Of a stretch of DNA of 64,000 bases, positions 10,459 to 18,944 are shown in pieces (within the stretch, counting starts at the first letter, position 1; every line of letters begins with the position of its first letter). Below the pieces are notes generated by a model, which saw only the letters and a list, made by a program, of their open reading frames with translations, did no database searches and had not been told where the DNA came from. The stretch spans positions 1 to 64,000 of the forward strand of contig NZ_WURB01000024.1 of assembly GCF_009830105.1 (NCBI RefSeq), in the 5' to 3' direction. The translations under genes were made by a program, and so were the position numbers. This DNA is from Microvirga makkahensis. GTDB lineage: Bacteria; Pseudomonadota; Alphaproteobacteria; Rhizobiales; Beijerinckiaceae.

Positions 10459-11331
10459 ATGGCTCATGTCCCGTCGCAACGCTTCGTCCTCACGCTCGCC
10501 TGCGCGAACCGCCCCGGCATCGTCGCCGCAGTGGCGGGGCATCTGTCCGAGGCCGGCCTCAACATCCTTGACGCCCAGCAATACGACGACACGCAGACGG
10601 ATCGCTTCTTCATGCGTGTCGTTTTCAATCCGGTGTCCGGACGGGGTGATATCGACGCCCTGAAGGACGGCTTCGTGCCCCTGGCCGATCGCTTTGGCAT
10701 GACCTGGACCCTGCGCGACATCGGCGAGAAGCGCAAGGTCATGCTGCTCGTCTCGAAATTCGATCATTGTCTGGCTGACCTGCTCTATCGCTGGCGCATC
10801 GGTGAGCTGGACTTCGAACCCGTCGGTGTGATCGCCAATCATCCCGCCGAAACCTACGCCCATGTCGGGCTGGGCGATGTTCCGTTCCACTACCTTCCCG
10901 TCACGAGGGACACCAAGCTCGAGCAGGAGGCCAGGGTATGGGAGGTCATCCGCGACTCGCAGGCGGATCTCGTGGTGCTCGCCCGCTACATGCAGGTTCT
11001 GTCCGACGGGCTCGCTGCGAAGCTCGCGGGACGATGCATCAACATCCACCACTCGTTCCTTCCCAGCTTCAAGGGTGCCAGGCCCTATCATCAGGCCCAT
11101 GCCCGGGGCGTGAAGCTGATCGGCGCCACCGCTCATTACGTGACCTCCGATCTCGACGAAGGCCCGATCATCGCGCAGGACGTGGAGTCGATCACTCACC
11201 GCGACAGTGCGGAGGATCTCGTGCGCAAGGGGCGCGACATCGAGAGACGCGTCCTCGCCCGCGCGGTGCGCTACCACCTGGAGGACCGCATCCTGCTCAA
11301 CGGCCGCAAGACGGTGGTGTTCGCGGATTGA
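10459..11331 (+). CDS. purU: Formyltetrahydrofolate deformylase
   Basis: 290 aa. Hydrolyses 10-formyl-THF to formate and THF, balancing one-carbon units and feeding formate to purine synthesis. An N-terminal ACT domain ([19 protein letters not shown], residues about 8-85) precedes the formyltransferase-fold domain, with [10 protein letters not shown] and [13 protein letters not shown] containing the catalytic Asn/His; the Asp follows in SDLDEGPII. Lies 68 bp after serA, so serine, glycine and one-carbon functions are neighbours. The next interval holds a REP-like element. Confidence 0.95.
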   Translation: MAHVPSQRFVLTLACANRPGIVAAVAGHLSEAGLNILDAQQYDDTQTDRFFMRVVFNPVSGRGDIDALKDGFVPLADRFGMTWTLRDIGEKRKVMLLVSKFDHCLADLLYRWRIGELDFEPVGVIANHPAETYAHVGLGDVPFHYLPVTRDTKLEQEARVWEVIRDSQADLVVLARYMQVLSDGLAAKLAGRCINIHHSFLPSFKGARPYHQAHARGVKLIGATAHYVTSDLDEGPIIAQDVESITHRDSAEDLVRKGRDIERRVLARAVRYHLEDRILLNGRKTVVFAD

Positions 11332-11346
11332 GTTCGGTCCTTCCTG

Positions 11347-11435
11347 TGTCATCCCCGGGTTTGCCCCGGGGATCCCGACGATCTGAAACGTCGCGCCTTT
11401 CCGACCGGGACGGCCGGGGCGAGCCCGGCCATGCG
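11347..11435. repeat. REP-like paired hairpin element
   Basis: Second intact copy: 11352-11359/11365-11372 and 11412-11418/11424-11430. Same stems and order as 8684-8780. Lies between the convergent purU and EamA genes, where it may act as a 3' barrier. Confidence 0.7.
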
Positions 11436-11452
11436 GAGGACCGGCGAGGGAG

Positions 11453-12355
11453 CTACTTCCGCTCTGCGAGCCAGATGCCGCCGAGCACCAGGAACAATCC
11501 GAGCGCGTGATAGAAAGCAAAGGGTTCGGCCAGGAGCAGCACGGCGAGAAGTGCGCCGAAGACCGGCACCAGGTTGACGAAAAGGCCCGCCCGCGCAGGG
11601 CCGATCAGCTCGACTCCGCGGATGAAGAAGAGTTGCGAGATCAGGGATGGGAACAGGCCGATATAGAGCAGGATCAGCCAGCCTCTCGGCGTTGGCCATT
11701 GCATGGCGCCTTGCACGATCTCTATCGCGAGGAGGGGAATGGAGGTGAGGAAAGCCACGCCTGCGAGGGCCGTGAAGAAGACGAGGCCGGACACCGGCGG
11801 ACGGCGGCGCAGGCCCAGCGTGTAGCCCGCGTAGAACACGCAGGCGATGAGCATCCACACGTCGCCGATGTTGAGCGCTAGGGCCTTGAGAATCTCCCAA
11901 TCCGCCTTCACCGACACCAGCACCACGCCGAGGATCGTCACGATCATCCCGAGGATCTGCAGCGGGATCACGCGGGCGCCGAAGAACAGGATGGTGCCGA
12001 TCAGCACCAGGACCGGAATGGCGCCCTGGAAGATCGTGAGATTGACTGCGGTGGTGTGGTAGGCGGCCGCATAGAAGAGGGCGTTGAAGGCGGTGAATCC
12101 CGCGGAGCCCATGAGGATCGTATAGAACCAGCGTGAGCCGATCTTCGGCCATTCCGCGACGACCTGCTGCCCGACCAGGGGGCTGAGGATGAGGACGACG
12201 ATGATCCAGCGGAGGCAGGTGAGCAGCATGGGCGAGACATGGCCGACGGCGAGGCGCCCGGCGATGGCGTTGCCGCCCCACATGAGGGTCGTCAGAATCA
12301 GAAGCAGATAGGCCTGTCCCCAAAGACCCTTCCAGAGTGATTGCAGGGTTTTCAT
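11453..12355 (-). CDS. EamA/DMT-family transporter
   Basis: 300 aa with about ten hydrophobic segments in two EamA repeats. The first begins at LLILTTLMWGGNAIAGRLAVG; the second has the repeat-typical NIGDVWMLIACVFYAGYTLGLRR. Inner-membrane drug/metabolite exporter superfamily; substrate unknown. It is divergent from the amidotransferase gene, whose start lies 75 bp away. Confidence 0.88.
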   Translation of the reverse strand: MKTLQSLWKGLWGQAYLLLILTTLMWGGNAIAGRLAVGHVSPMLLTCLRWIIVVLILSPLVGQQVVAEWPKIGSRWFYTILMGSAGFTAFNALFYAAAYHTTAVNLTIFQGAIPVLVLIGTILFFGARVIPLQILGMIVTILGVVLVSVKADWEILKALALNIGDVWMLIACVFYAGYTLGLRRRPPVSGLVFFTALAGVAFLTSIPLLAIEIVQGAMQWPTPRGWLILLYIGLFPSLISQLFFIRGVELIGPARAGLFVNLVPVFGALLAVLLLAEPFAFYHALGLFLVLGGIWLAERK

Positions 12356-12430
12356 GGAAAATGGGACCTCGTGCCTCTTGCCGCCCTGCGCCGTTTCGAT
12401 AAACCAGCGCCCAAAGCAGGGGTGACGGTT

Positions 12431-13294
12431 ATGGCCTTAAGGTTTCTGGTGGTCGAGGGCAATACGCGTGGCGCAAGGGAGGCCCACAGGGCAGCCTATG
12501 GGCAAATGCTGTCGGAGTCCTATGCTCATGTGATTCACGATATCGAACGGGACGCGGTGTGCGACATCGCCTTTCCGACGGACGAGGGCGCGAATCTGCC
12601 TGACCGGGCGGGGCTTGAATCCTATGACGGCATCGTGCTCACCGGCTCGCACTTGAACATCTACGACCGAACACCCGAGGTCCTCCGCCAGATCGACCTG
12701 ATGCGGGCGGTCTATGCTTCGGGCACCCCGTCCTTCGGCTCCTGCTGGGGCCTGCAGGTGGCCGCCGTGGCGGCGGACGGGGACGTGCAGAAGAACCCGC
12801 TCGGCCGCGAAGTGGGCTTTGCCCGCCGTCTGAGGCGCACGGAGGAGGGACAGGGCCATCCCATGCTCGAGGGACGGCCGGAGGTCTATGATGCGCCCGC
12901 CATCCATCTCGACATGGTCACGGCGCTGCCCGAGGATGCCACGGTGGTCGCCACCAACCCGGTCTCGGCGGTCCAGGCGGCGGAGATCCGCCGCGACGGC
13001 GGCGTGTTCTGGGGCGTCCAGTACCATCCGGAATTCAGCCTTTCCGAACTGGCCGCGATCCTGCGCCAGCGGACGGAGCTGATGGTCCGCGAAGGCTTCT
13101 GCCGCACGCCCGAGGAGGTCATCGCCTATGCGGACGAGCTGACGGTTCTCGCAACCGATCCTACCCGCTTCGATTTGGCCTGGCGGCACGGGGTCGACGC
13201 CGAAGTGCTGGACTCCGCCCGCCGCACCCGCGAGATCCGCAACTTCATCGAGTATCGGGTGAAGACGGAGAAGAGCGGGCGGGGCCGGGCCTGA
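12431..13294 (+). CDS. Class I glutamine amidotransferase-like protein
   Basis: 287 aa. The fold is that of the GMP-synthase glutaminase domain: GIVLTGSHLNIYD, nucleophile elbow SFGSCWGLQV (Cys about residue 107) and a C-terminal WGVQYHPEF with the catalytic His, then a helical tail. It hydrolyses glutamine or a gamma-glutamyl compound; a stand-alone protein of this type may be a gamma-glutamyl hydrolase acting on unusual amides. Start at ATG 12431 gives MALRFLVVEGN. The physiological substrate is unknown. Confidence 0.85.
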   Translation: MALRFLVVEGNTRGAREAHRAAYGQMLSESYAHVIHDIERDAVCDIAFPTDEGANLPDRAGLESYDGIVLTGSHLNIYDRTPEVLRQIDLMRAVYASGTPSFGSCWGLQVAAVAADGDVQKNPLGREVGFARRLRRTEEGQGHPMLEGRPEVYDAPAIHLDMVTALPEDATVVATNPVSAVQAAEIRRDGGVFWGVQYHPEFSLSELAAILRQRTELMVREGFCRTPEEVIAYADELTVLATDPTRFDLAWRHGVDAEVLDSARRTREIRNFIEYRVKTEKSGRGRA

Positions 13295-13315
13295 GCCCTT
13301 CGGGGCCGGCGGCCC

Positions 13316-13708
13316 TCAGAGCACATCCAGGATGATGCGCTGGGACACAGGCGTGGCGGAGGTGGGCGCGCGCACGACGAAGCCGCGGCATTTCGTGGTG
13401 ACGGGATGGATCGGCGTCCGGCGCCGGTCGGAGCCGACCAGGTAGTTCACCGTATAGTAGGTGTGACCACCCACGAAATTCGTCTCCTTCGTCTCGAAGA
13501 CATACCCCACCTCGGTCGGGCTGATCCGGTAGATCGCCTGCGGCGGCCCGAGGGCCGCGATGCGCTCCGAGATCGGACGCCCGATAAAGTCCGTGCATGA
13601 TACCCTCGCGGCCTCATGCACGGTCGGGACGCAGCCCGCAGCGCCGAGCGCCGCACCAAAAACGACAGCAATTCTTGTCACGGATTCCCCCGGTGATGGG
13701 ACATTCAT
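13316..13708 (-). CDS. Small predicted lipoprotein of unknown function
   Basis: 130 aa. A hydrophobic stretch ends in a lipobox-like ALGAAGC, so the mature protein would start at that Cys and be membrane anchored. The rest has no domain I recognise; it contains two further Cys (SCTDFIG, TTKCRGF) that could form a disulfide. If the GTG at 13681 were the start, the signal peptide would be 16 residues, a normal length, with GGGGGA just upstream. The ATG at 13708 has GGGAG close by. Convergent with the amidotransferase gene, 21 bp apart. Confidence 0.7.
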   Translation of the reverse strand: MNVPSPGESVTRIAVVFGAALGAAGCVPTVHEAARVSCTDFIGRPISERIAALGPPQAIYRISPTEVGYVFETKETNFVGGHTYYTVNYLVGSDRRRTPIHPVTTKCRGFVVRAPTSATPVSQRIILDVL

Positions 13709-13962
13709 CTCCCGCCCTGAGAAAAGGATCTAGATAATCGAGTGCCGTTAGGGAAGATGTCGGGGCTCCATGCTCCGCCACTCCCCGACAAGCCCCACCG
13801 GTCCCGGGGACGCTGGCGCCGGCCTTTATTCCGTCTCTTGAAAAGCCGAGAGTGAGGGACATCTGGCGCACATCAGGACGGAGCACGATGCATGGGACAA
13901 GGCGCATTCCGGCTTGACCTGACGCGCACGATCCACGAAGAGGGTCTGCAAGGTTTTTACTC
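13709..13962 (+). other. Gene-free leader/possible sRNA region before purA
   Basis: No credible protein. It holds a stem GTCGGGG (13759-13765) with CCCCGAC (13783-13789), a CTTGAC box at about 13914-13919, and it ends at the terminator-like hairpin that directly precedes purA. It could be the 5' leader of purA or a small RNA terminating at 13990. Confidence 0.4.
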
Positions 13963-13990
13963 AACCCTGGCCTTGCGCCGGGGTTTTTTC
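13963..13990 (+). terminator. Terminator-like hairpin immediately upstream of purA
   Basis: Stem AACCCTGGC (13963-13971) with GCCGGGGTT (13977-13985), loop CTTGC, followed by TTTTTTC. It ends only about 20 nt before the purA ATG. An upstream GCAAGG (13948-13953) can pair with CCTTGC (13971-13976), overlapping the stem and loop, so two foldings compete or form a pseudoknot. Confidence 0.7.
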
Positions 13991-14006
13991 ATGTGAGGCT
14001 TGAGCG

Positions 14007-15299
14007 ATGGCGAACGTGGTTGTCGTGGGCGCCCAGTGGGGCGACGAAGGCAAGGGCAAGATCGTCGACTGGCTGTCCGAGCAGGCGGATGTGGTCGTAC
14101 GGTTCCAGGGCGGGCACAATGCCGGCCATACCCTCGTGATCGGCGACAAGGTCTACAAGCTGTCGCTGCTGCCCTCCGGTGTGGTGCGCCCCAGCAAGCT
14201 CTCGGTCATCGGCAATGGCGTCGTGCTCGACCCCCATGCCCTGGCGGCGGAAGTCGAGCGCCTGTCGGAGCAGGGCGTGTCGATATCCCGCGACAATCTG
14301 CGCGTGGCCGAGAACGCCACGCTGATCCTGTCCATCCACCGCGAGCTCGACGCCCTGCGCGAGAGCGGCAGCGCTGGCACGAAGATCGGCACCACCAAGC
14401 GCGGCATCGGCCCCGCCTACGAGGACAAGGTGGGCCGCCGCGCCATCCGCCTCATGGATCTCGCCGATCTCCCCTCCCTGCGCGAGAAGATCGACCGCCT
14501 GCTCACGCACCACAACGCCCTGCGGCGCGGCTTCGGCCTCGACGAGTTCAAGCCGGAGGAGATCTACGAGGAGCTGGCCTCGGTCGCCCCGAAGGTGCTT
14601 CCCTACATGGATGCCGTGTGGCGCCTGCTCGACGACGAGCGCCGGGCCGGCAAGCGCATCCTGTTCGAGGGCGCTCAAGGAGCGCTGCTCGATGTCGATC
14701 ACGGCACCTATCCATTCGTCACCTCCTCCAACACGGTGGCGGGCCAGGCGGCGACGGGGTCGGGACTCGGCCCGGGCGGAGTCGGCTACGTGCTTGGCAT
14801 CGCGAAGGCCTATACCACCCGCGTGGGCGAGGGGCCCTTCCCGACCGAGCTCCATGACGAGACCGGCGAGCTGATCGGCCGGAAGGGCAAGGAGTTCGGC
14901 GTGGTGACGGGCCGTAAGCGCCGATGCGGGTGGTTCGACGCCACCCTGGTGCGCCAGACGGTGCGCACATCGGGCATCGACGGCATCGCGCTCACCAAGC
15001 TCGACATTCTCGACGGTTTCGAAACCATCAAGATCGGCGTCGGATACAGGCTCGATGGGCAGACCATCGACTATTTCCCGGCCAGCCAGGGGGCTCAAGG
15101 GAGGGTCGAGCCGATCTACGAGGAGTTCGAGGGGTGGAGCGGTTCCACCGCAGGCGCGCGCTCCTGGGCCGATCTCCCGGCTCAGGCGGTCAAATATGTC
15201 CGCCGCATCGAGGAGCTGATCGGCGCGCCCGTCGCGGTGCTCTCCACGTCGCCCGAGCGCGAGGATACAATCCTCATGAAGAACCCCTTTGAGGGTTGA
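14007..15299 (+). CDS. purA: Adenylosuccinate synthetase
   Basis: 430 aa. GTP-dependent ligation of aspartate to IMP, the first step to AMP. The P-loop-like [16 protein letters not shown] is at residues 7-22, with the catalytic Asp and the GHNAGHT loop (near 38-44). [11 protein letters not shown], the IMP-site [10 protein letters not shown] and the C-terminal STSPERED are all present. Start ATG 14007 directly gives [13 protein letters not shown]. The stop overlaps the region before the next gene, which begins 33 bp later. Confidence 0.97.
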   Translation: MANVVVVGAQWGDEGKGKIVDWLSEQADVVVRFQGGHNAGHTLVIGDKVYKLSLLPSGVVRPSKLSVIGNGVVLDPHALAAEVERLSEQGVSISRDNLRVAENATLILSIHRELDALRESGSAGTKIGTTKRGIGPAYEDKVGRRAIRLMDLADLPSLREKIDRLLTHHNALRRGFGLDEFKPEEIYEELASVAPKVLPYMDAVWRLLDDERRAGKRILFEGAQGALLDVDHGTYPFVTSSNTVAGQAATGSGLGPGGVGYVLGIAKAYTTRVGEGPFPTELHDETGELIGRKGKEFGVVTGRKRRCGWFDATLVRQTVRTSGIDGIALTKLDILDGFETIKIGVGYRLDGQTIDYFPASQGAQGRVEPIYEEFEGWSGSTAGARSWADLPAQAVKYVRRIEELIGAPVAVLSTSPEREDTILMKNPFEG

Positions 15300-15331
15300 C
15301 GGCGGAGCCTCTCCGGGTCATTCCCAAAGAA

Positions 15332-16522
15332 ATGGCAGATTATTACCCACTCATTGCACGGGCCGTCGAAGGCCTGACGGAGCAGACGCCTGCCGCGCGG
15401 CACGCTGTCTACGAGCGTGCCCGGACGGCTCTGGTCGCCCAGTTGAGGTCCCTTGATCCGCCTCTGTCAGAGGCGGACATTCGGAAGGAATGCGCGTCTC
15501 TCGACGAGGCGATTACGCGCGTCGAGACCGATCATGCACCCCCTCCGGCAGGCTTCGATCCCGACGCCTTCGCCGAGATGGTGGCAGAGGATCAGCGCCA
15601 GCAAAGCCCGGCGGATCGGTTGCGCAGCGTGATGCCCCCGCGGCAGCCTCTCCGGGCGCCCTCCCAGGTCGAGCCCGAGCCCGCCCCCCATGCCTTCGGG
15701 GAAGAGGCTCCCGTTCGTCCGCGGATCGACAGCCGGCCGCATCCGGCCATGCAGAGCAACCGGCAGATGCGGTCCGTCCTGCTCGGCGCGGCCATCGTGT
15801 TCGTCATCCTCGTCATCGGGGGGCTGGCCTGGTGGCAGAGCCGCTCGGATGCGCCCATCCCTGAAACTCCCGTCGCCGAGACGCCTCAGGAGGCGCCGGC
15901 CAGCAACGAGTCGGCCAAGATCGACGAACGGGTCGGAGGGCAGGCGCCGGCCGTCTCCCCGAACGCTGACCAGGCGATCGGCGTGGCGCATCGCGCGGTC
16001 TTCTACGAGGAGGACGCGACCAATCCTCAGACTCCGAAAGCCCATGTGGGGCGCGTGGTCTGGCGGCTCGAGGACGTGAATCCCGGCCAGGGCCAGTCGC
16101 TCGAAAAGGCGGTGACCGCCAATGTCGAGATCGCCGAGGCGGGACTGACCATGAAGATGGTGCTGCGCCGCAATCTCGACACGACGCTGCCGGCATCGCA
16201 CACGATCGAGCTGACCTTCACCACCCGCGAAGGCGACAGCGGCCGCGTGATCCGGGATGTGGGTCTCCTGCAGTTCAAGAACGAGGAGGCCGCGCGCGGC
16301 ACGCCGATCGCGGGCTTGCCCGTTCCCGTACGTGAGAACCTGTTCCTGATCGGCTTGTCCAACCTGCAGGGCGACGTGGAGCGCAATACCGAACTCTTCG
16401 TGCGCCGCAACTGGATCGATCTGCCGGTCCGCATGGCCTCGGGCCAGCGCGCCATCCTGAGTTTCGAGAAGGGCGCCACCGGCGAGCAGGTGCTGACCAG
16501 CGCCTTCAGCCAGTGGCAGTAG
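15332..16522 (+). CDS. Membrane-anchored protein of unknown function
   Basis: 396 aa. The N-terminal cytosolic part (MADYYPLIARAVEGL...) is a helical module found at the start of many Rhizobiales hypotheticals. One membrane segment (VLLGAAIVFVILVIGGLAWW) is near residue 150, then an acidic/Pro-rich linker and a C-terminal periplasmic beta-rich domain (RVVWRLEDVN... to the end). Probably a bitopic envelope protein; function unknown. The ATG at 15332 is favoured over the TTG at 15296. Lies 32 bp after purA and ends at a strong bidirectional terminator. Confidence 0.8.
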   Translation: MADYYPLIARAVEGLTEQTPAARHAVYERARTALVAQLRSLDPPLSEADIRKECASLDEAITRVETDHAPPPAGFDPDAFAEMVAEDQRQQSPADRLRSVMPPRQPLRAPSQVEPEPAPHAFGEEAPVRPRIDSRPHPAMQSNRQMRSVLLGAAIVFVILVIGGLAWWQSRSDAPIPETPVAETPQEAPASNESAKIDERVGGQAPAVSPNADQAIGVAHRAVFYEEDATNPQTPKAHVGRVVWRLEDVNPGQGQSLEKAVTANVEIAEAGLTMKMVLRRNLDTTLPASHTIELTFTTREGDSGRVIRDVGLLQFKNEEAARGTPIAGLPVPVRENLFLIGLSNLQGDVERNTELFVRRNWIDLPVRMASGQRAILSFEKGATGEQVLTSAFSQWQ

Positions 16523-16541
16523 GGCACAGCGTTCAGACAGC

Positions 16542-16573
16542 AAAAAGCCGCGCTGAGATGCGCGGCTTTTTTA
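16542..16573. terminator. Bidirectional intrinsic terminator
   Basis: 12-bp stem (16542-16553 with 16560-16571) with an A-run on one side and a T-run on the other. It serves the membrane protein gene (plus) and rpoH (minus). Confidence 0.9.
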
Positions 16574-16592
16574 TGGAGCCGAGAGGCGGTGG

Positions 16593-17492
16593 TCAGGCCG
16601 AGGCCTCGGCCGACGAGGTGTTCTCGATCTGAGTGAGATTCTTCTTCACCGCTTCCTGCACCTTCTCGAAGGCACGCACCTCGATCTGCCTGACGCGCTC
16701 CCGGGACACGCCGAACTCGGTCGAGAGCTCCTCCAGCGTGATCGGATCGTCCGAGAGCCGCCGGGCTTCGAATATCCGGCGCTCGCGCGGGTTCAGGACC
16801 GTGAGGGCATTGCGCAGTGCGGTCAGCCGGTTCTGGCCTTCCTCCTCCTCCACGAGCACCTGCTCCTGGCTTTCGCTCTGGTCGACCAGCCAGTCCTGCC
16901 ACTCGCCGCCGCCTTCACCTTCGTCGCGCAGAGGCGCGTTGAGGGAGGCGTCGCCGCCGAGGCGGCGGTTCATGTCCACCACGTCCTGTTCGGTCACGCC
17001 GAGCTGGGTCGCGATCTGCTTTACCTGGTCAGGGCGCAGATCGCCCTCATCCAGGGCCGAGATGCGGCCCTTCGCCTTGCGCAGGTTGAAGAACAGCTTC
17101 TTCTGGTTCGCGGTGGTGCCCATCTTCACGAGCGACCAGGACCGCAGGATGTATTCTTGAATTGCCGCCTTGATCCACCACATGGCATAGGTGGCGAGGC
17201 GGAAGCCCTTGTCGGGCTCGAAGCGCTTGACGGCCTGCATCAGGCCGACATTGCCTTCGGAGACCACCTCGCTGATCGGCAGGCCATAGCCACGGTAGCC
17301 CATGGCGATCTTGGCGACGAGGCGCAGGTGGGATGTCACGAGCTTGTGGGCAGCCTCACGGTCTCCATGTTCGCGCCAGCGTTTGGCGAGCATGTATTCC
17401 TCATGCGGCTCAAGCATGGGGAAGCGACGGATTTCGTCGAGATAGCGGGAAAGGCCCCCTTCATTGGCAAGCACTGGAAGCGCTGCAGCCAT
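16593..17492 (-). CDS. rpoH: RNA polymerase sigma-32 factor
   Basis: 299 aa, normal for RpoH. Directs RNA polymerase to heat-shock promoters. Region 2 is visible in YMLAKRWREHGDREAAHKLV, SEGNVGLMQAVKRFEPDKGFRLATYAMWWI. The RpoH box occurs as QKKLFFNLRKAK near residue 130. Region 4 has ITLEELSTEFGVSRERVRQIE. The ribosome site AAAGGAGGAGAAG is strong. An upstream CTTATATAAG (17570-17579) fits an alphaproteobacterial sigma-32 type -10, which would imply self-control, but I see no matching -35. Confidence 0.96.
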   Translation of the reverse strand: MAAALPVLANEGGLSRYLDEIRRFPMLEPHEEYMLAKRWREHGDREAAHKLVTSHLRLVAKIAMGYRGYGLPISEVVSEGNVGLMQAVKRFEPDKGFRLATYAMWWIKAAIQEYILRSWSLVKMGTTANQKKLFFNLRKAKGRISALDEGDLRPDQVKQIATQLGVTEQDVVDMNRRLGGDASLNAPLRDEGEGGGEWQDWLVDQSESQEQVLVEEEEGQNRLTALRNALTVLNPRERRIFEARRLSDDPITLEELSTEFGVSRERVRQIEVRAFEKVQEAVKKNLTQIENTSSAEASA

Positions 17493-17689
17493 ATCTTCTC
17501 CTCCTTTGGCTCCCTCGTTCCATGAGGCAAGCCTGAGGCGGCCCCCTCGATGGCTGGCCGCCCAACATCCTTATATAAGCGGTTCGACCTTGTCCGGATA
17601 GAGGCGCCAGGCTTCAAGACCTGGTGAACGCTTCAAAGTCGCAAGGGTGCCAGCGTGGCAGAACTTTGCGACGCATTGACGCTTGGACG

Positions 17690-18691
17690 TCAGGCTCTCA
17701 GCGCGTCCAGGAGTTCGGCCAGGTTCGGCGGAATGGGGCTTTCGAAGCGCAGGAACTCCCCCGTCCTTGGGTGCTCGAAGCCCAGGACCGCCGCATGCAG
17801 GGCTTGCCCGTTGACGGCTGCCAGGGCCTGCTGCTGGGCCTGCGTGAGGCGGTTCGCCTTGGTTTTGAACCCGGAGCCGTAGACCGCGTCGCCGAGCAGC
17901 GGGTGGCCGATATGAGCCATGTGGACGCGGATCTGGTGGGTGCGCCCGGTCTCGAGTTCGCACTGGACGAGAGAGGCGACCGGATTGGCAGAGGGCAAGG
18001 GCTCCAGCACCTCGTAATGGGTGATCGCATACCGGCCGCGCTCGTTCCCGTCGGAGACGATGGCGATCTTTTCCCGGTTGTGCTGGCTGCGCGCCAGCGC
18101 CGCCTCCACCGTGCCGCGCTTGCGCTCCGGCACGCCCCAGACCAGGGCGAGGTAGAGTCTCTCCAGAGGGCCCGTGCGGCCATGGTCGGCGAATTGCTCC
18201 GCCAATCCCTGATGGGCCAGATCGTTCTTGGCCACCGCGAGAAGGCCCGAAGTGTCCTTGTCGAGCCGGTGCACGATGCCGGGGCGCTTCACGCCGCCGA
18301 TGCCGGACAGGCTGTCGCCGCAATGGGCGATGAGCGCGTTCACCAGCGTGCCGGATTCATGCCCTGCCGCCGGGTGGACCACGAGCCCAGCCGGCTTGTC
18401 GATGACGATGAGGTCGTCATCCTCATAGACGATGGACAGGTCCATGGCTTCGCCCTGAGGCTGCGCAGGCATGGGCGGCGGAACCTGCAGGGTGATCCGC
18501 GCGCCGGCGCTCACCTTGCGCCCCGGATCGAGCACGGGCGCGCCATCAACGGTCACCTGGCCCTCGCGGATCAGAGCTTGCAGGCGGCTGCGCGACAGGT
18601 CGCTCGCGAGCCGCGCCAGCACACGGTCCAGCCGCTCGGCCGCCGTTGTGTCGTCCAGGGTCCATTCCTGCAGGGTCGTATCGTCCACCAC
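17690..18691 (-). CDS. rluD: RluA-family 23S rRNA pseudouridine synthase (RluD-like)
   Basis: 333 aa. An N-terminal S4 RNA-binding domain (RLDRVLARLASDLSRSRLQALIREGQVTVDG) and a catalytic domain with GIVHRLDKDTSGLLAVAKND, in which the Asp is the nucleophile. It ends with RTHQIRVHMAHIGHPLLGDAVYG. RluD modifies helix 69 of 23S rRNA; the paralogue RluC is the main alternative, though the S4 domain and length favour RluD. It is transcribed away from tRNA-Glu, 92 bp apart. Confidence 0.9.
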   Translation of the reverse strand: MVDDTTLQEWTLDDTTAAERLDRVLARLASDLSRSRLQALIREGQVTVDGAPVLDPGRKVSAGARITLQVPPPMPAQPQGEAMDLSIVYEDDDLIVIDKPAGLVVHPAAGHESGTLVNALIAHCGDSLSGIGGVKRPGIVHRLDKDTSGLLAVAKNDLAHQGLAEQFADHGRTGPLERLYLALVWGVPERKRGTVEAALARSQHNREKIAIVSDGNERGRYAITHYEVLEPLPSANPVASLVQCELETGRTHQIRVHMAHIGHPLLGDAVYGSGFKTKANRLTQAQQQALAAVNGQALHAAVLGFEHPRTGEFLRFESPIPPNLAELLDALRA

Positions 18692-18783
18692 GTCCTCATT
18701 TTTTGCCTGGCCCTCTCTTTTTTCGGAGAAAGGGCTTGAAGGGATTCGCGATGGTGGTTATACGAGCGGCCTCAACCTTGCTA

Positions 18784-18859
18784 GCTCCCTTCGTCTAGCG
18801 GTCTAGGACGTCGCCCTCTCACGGCGAAAACAGGGGTTCGAGTCCCCTAGGGAGCGCCA
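18784..18859 (+). tRNA. tRNA-Glu (anticodon CTC)
   Basis: 76 nt with encoded CCA. Acceptor arm 18784-18790/18849-18855, anticodon loop CTCTCAC with CTC, and the T-arm GGGGTTCGAGTCCCC. It is the attachment site of the downstream island: its 3' 17 nt lie in the 23-bp direct repeat repeated at 28432. Its normal terminator is now on the far side of the island. Confidence 0.97.
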
Positions 18860-18865
18860 AAGGTT
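18843..18865 (+). repeat. Left attachment site (attL core)
   Basis: 23-bp repeat, identical to 28432-28454. It begins TCCCCTAGGGAGCGCC in the tRNA T-arm and ends 6 bp past the CCA. It marks the left end of the island. Confidence 0.92.
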
Positions 18866-18921
18866 CTATAAGGCCTTTGATCGCCTTAACTTCCTCAGCT
18901 ATCAGGCATTCTCGGCTCAAC

Positions 18922-18944
18922 CTGTCACACAAAGGTGTCACACA
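18922..18944 (+). repeat. Putative integrase arm-type site, left
   Basis: Contains TGTCACAC twice (18923-18930, 18936-18943). A near copy, CTGTGCCACACAAAGCTG and TTACACA, sits at 28345-28369. The two lie 57 and 63 bp inside the respective att cores and in the same orientation. This one also overlaps the integrase start. Confidence 0.55.
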
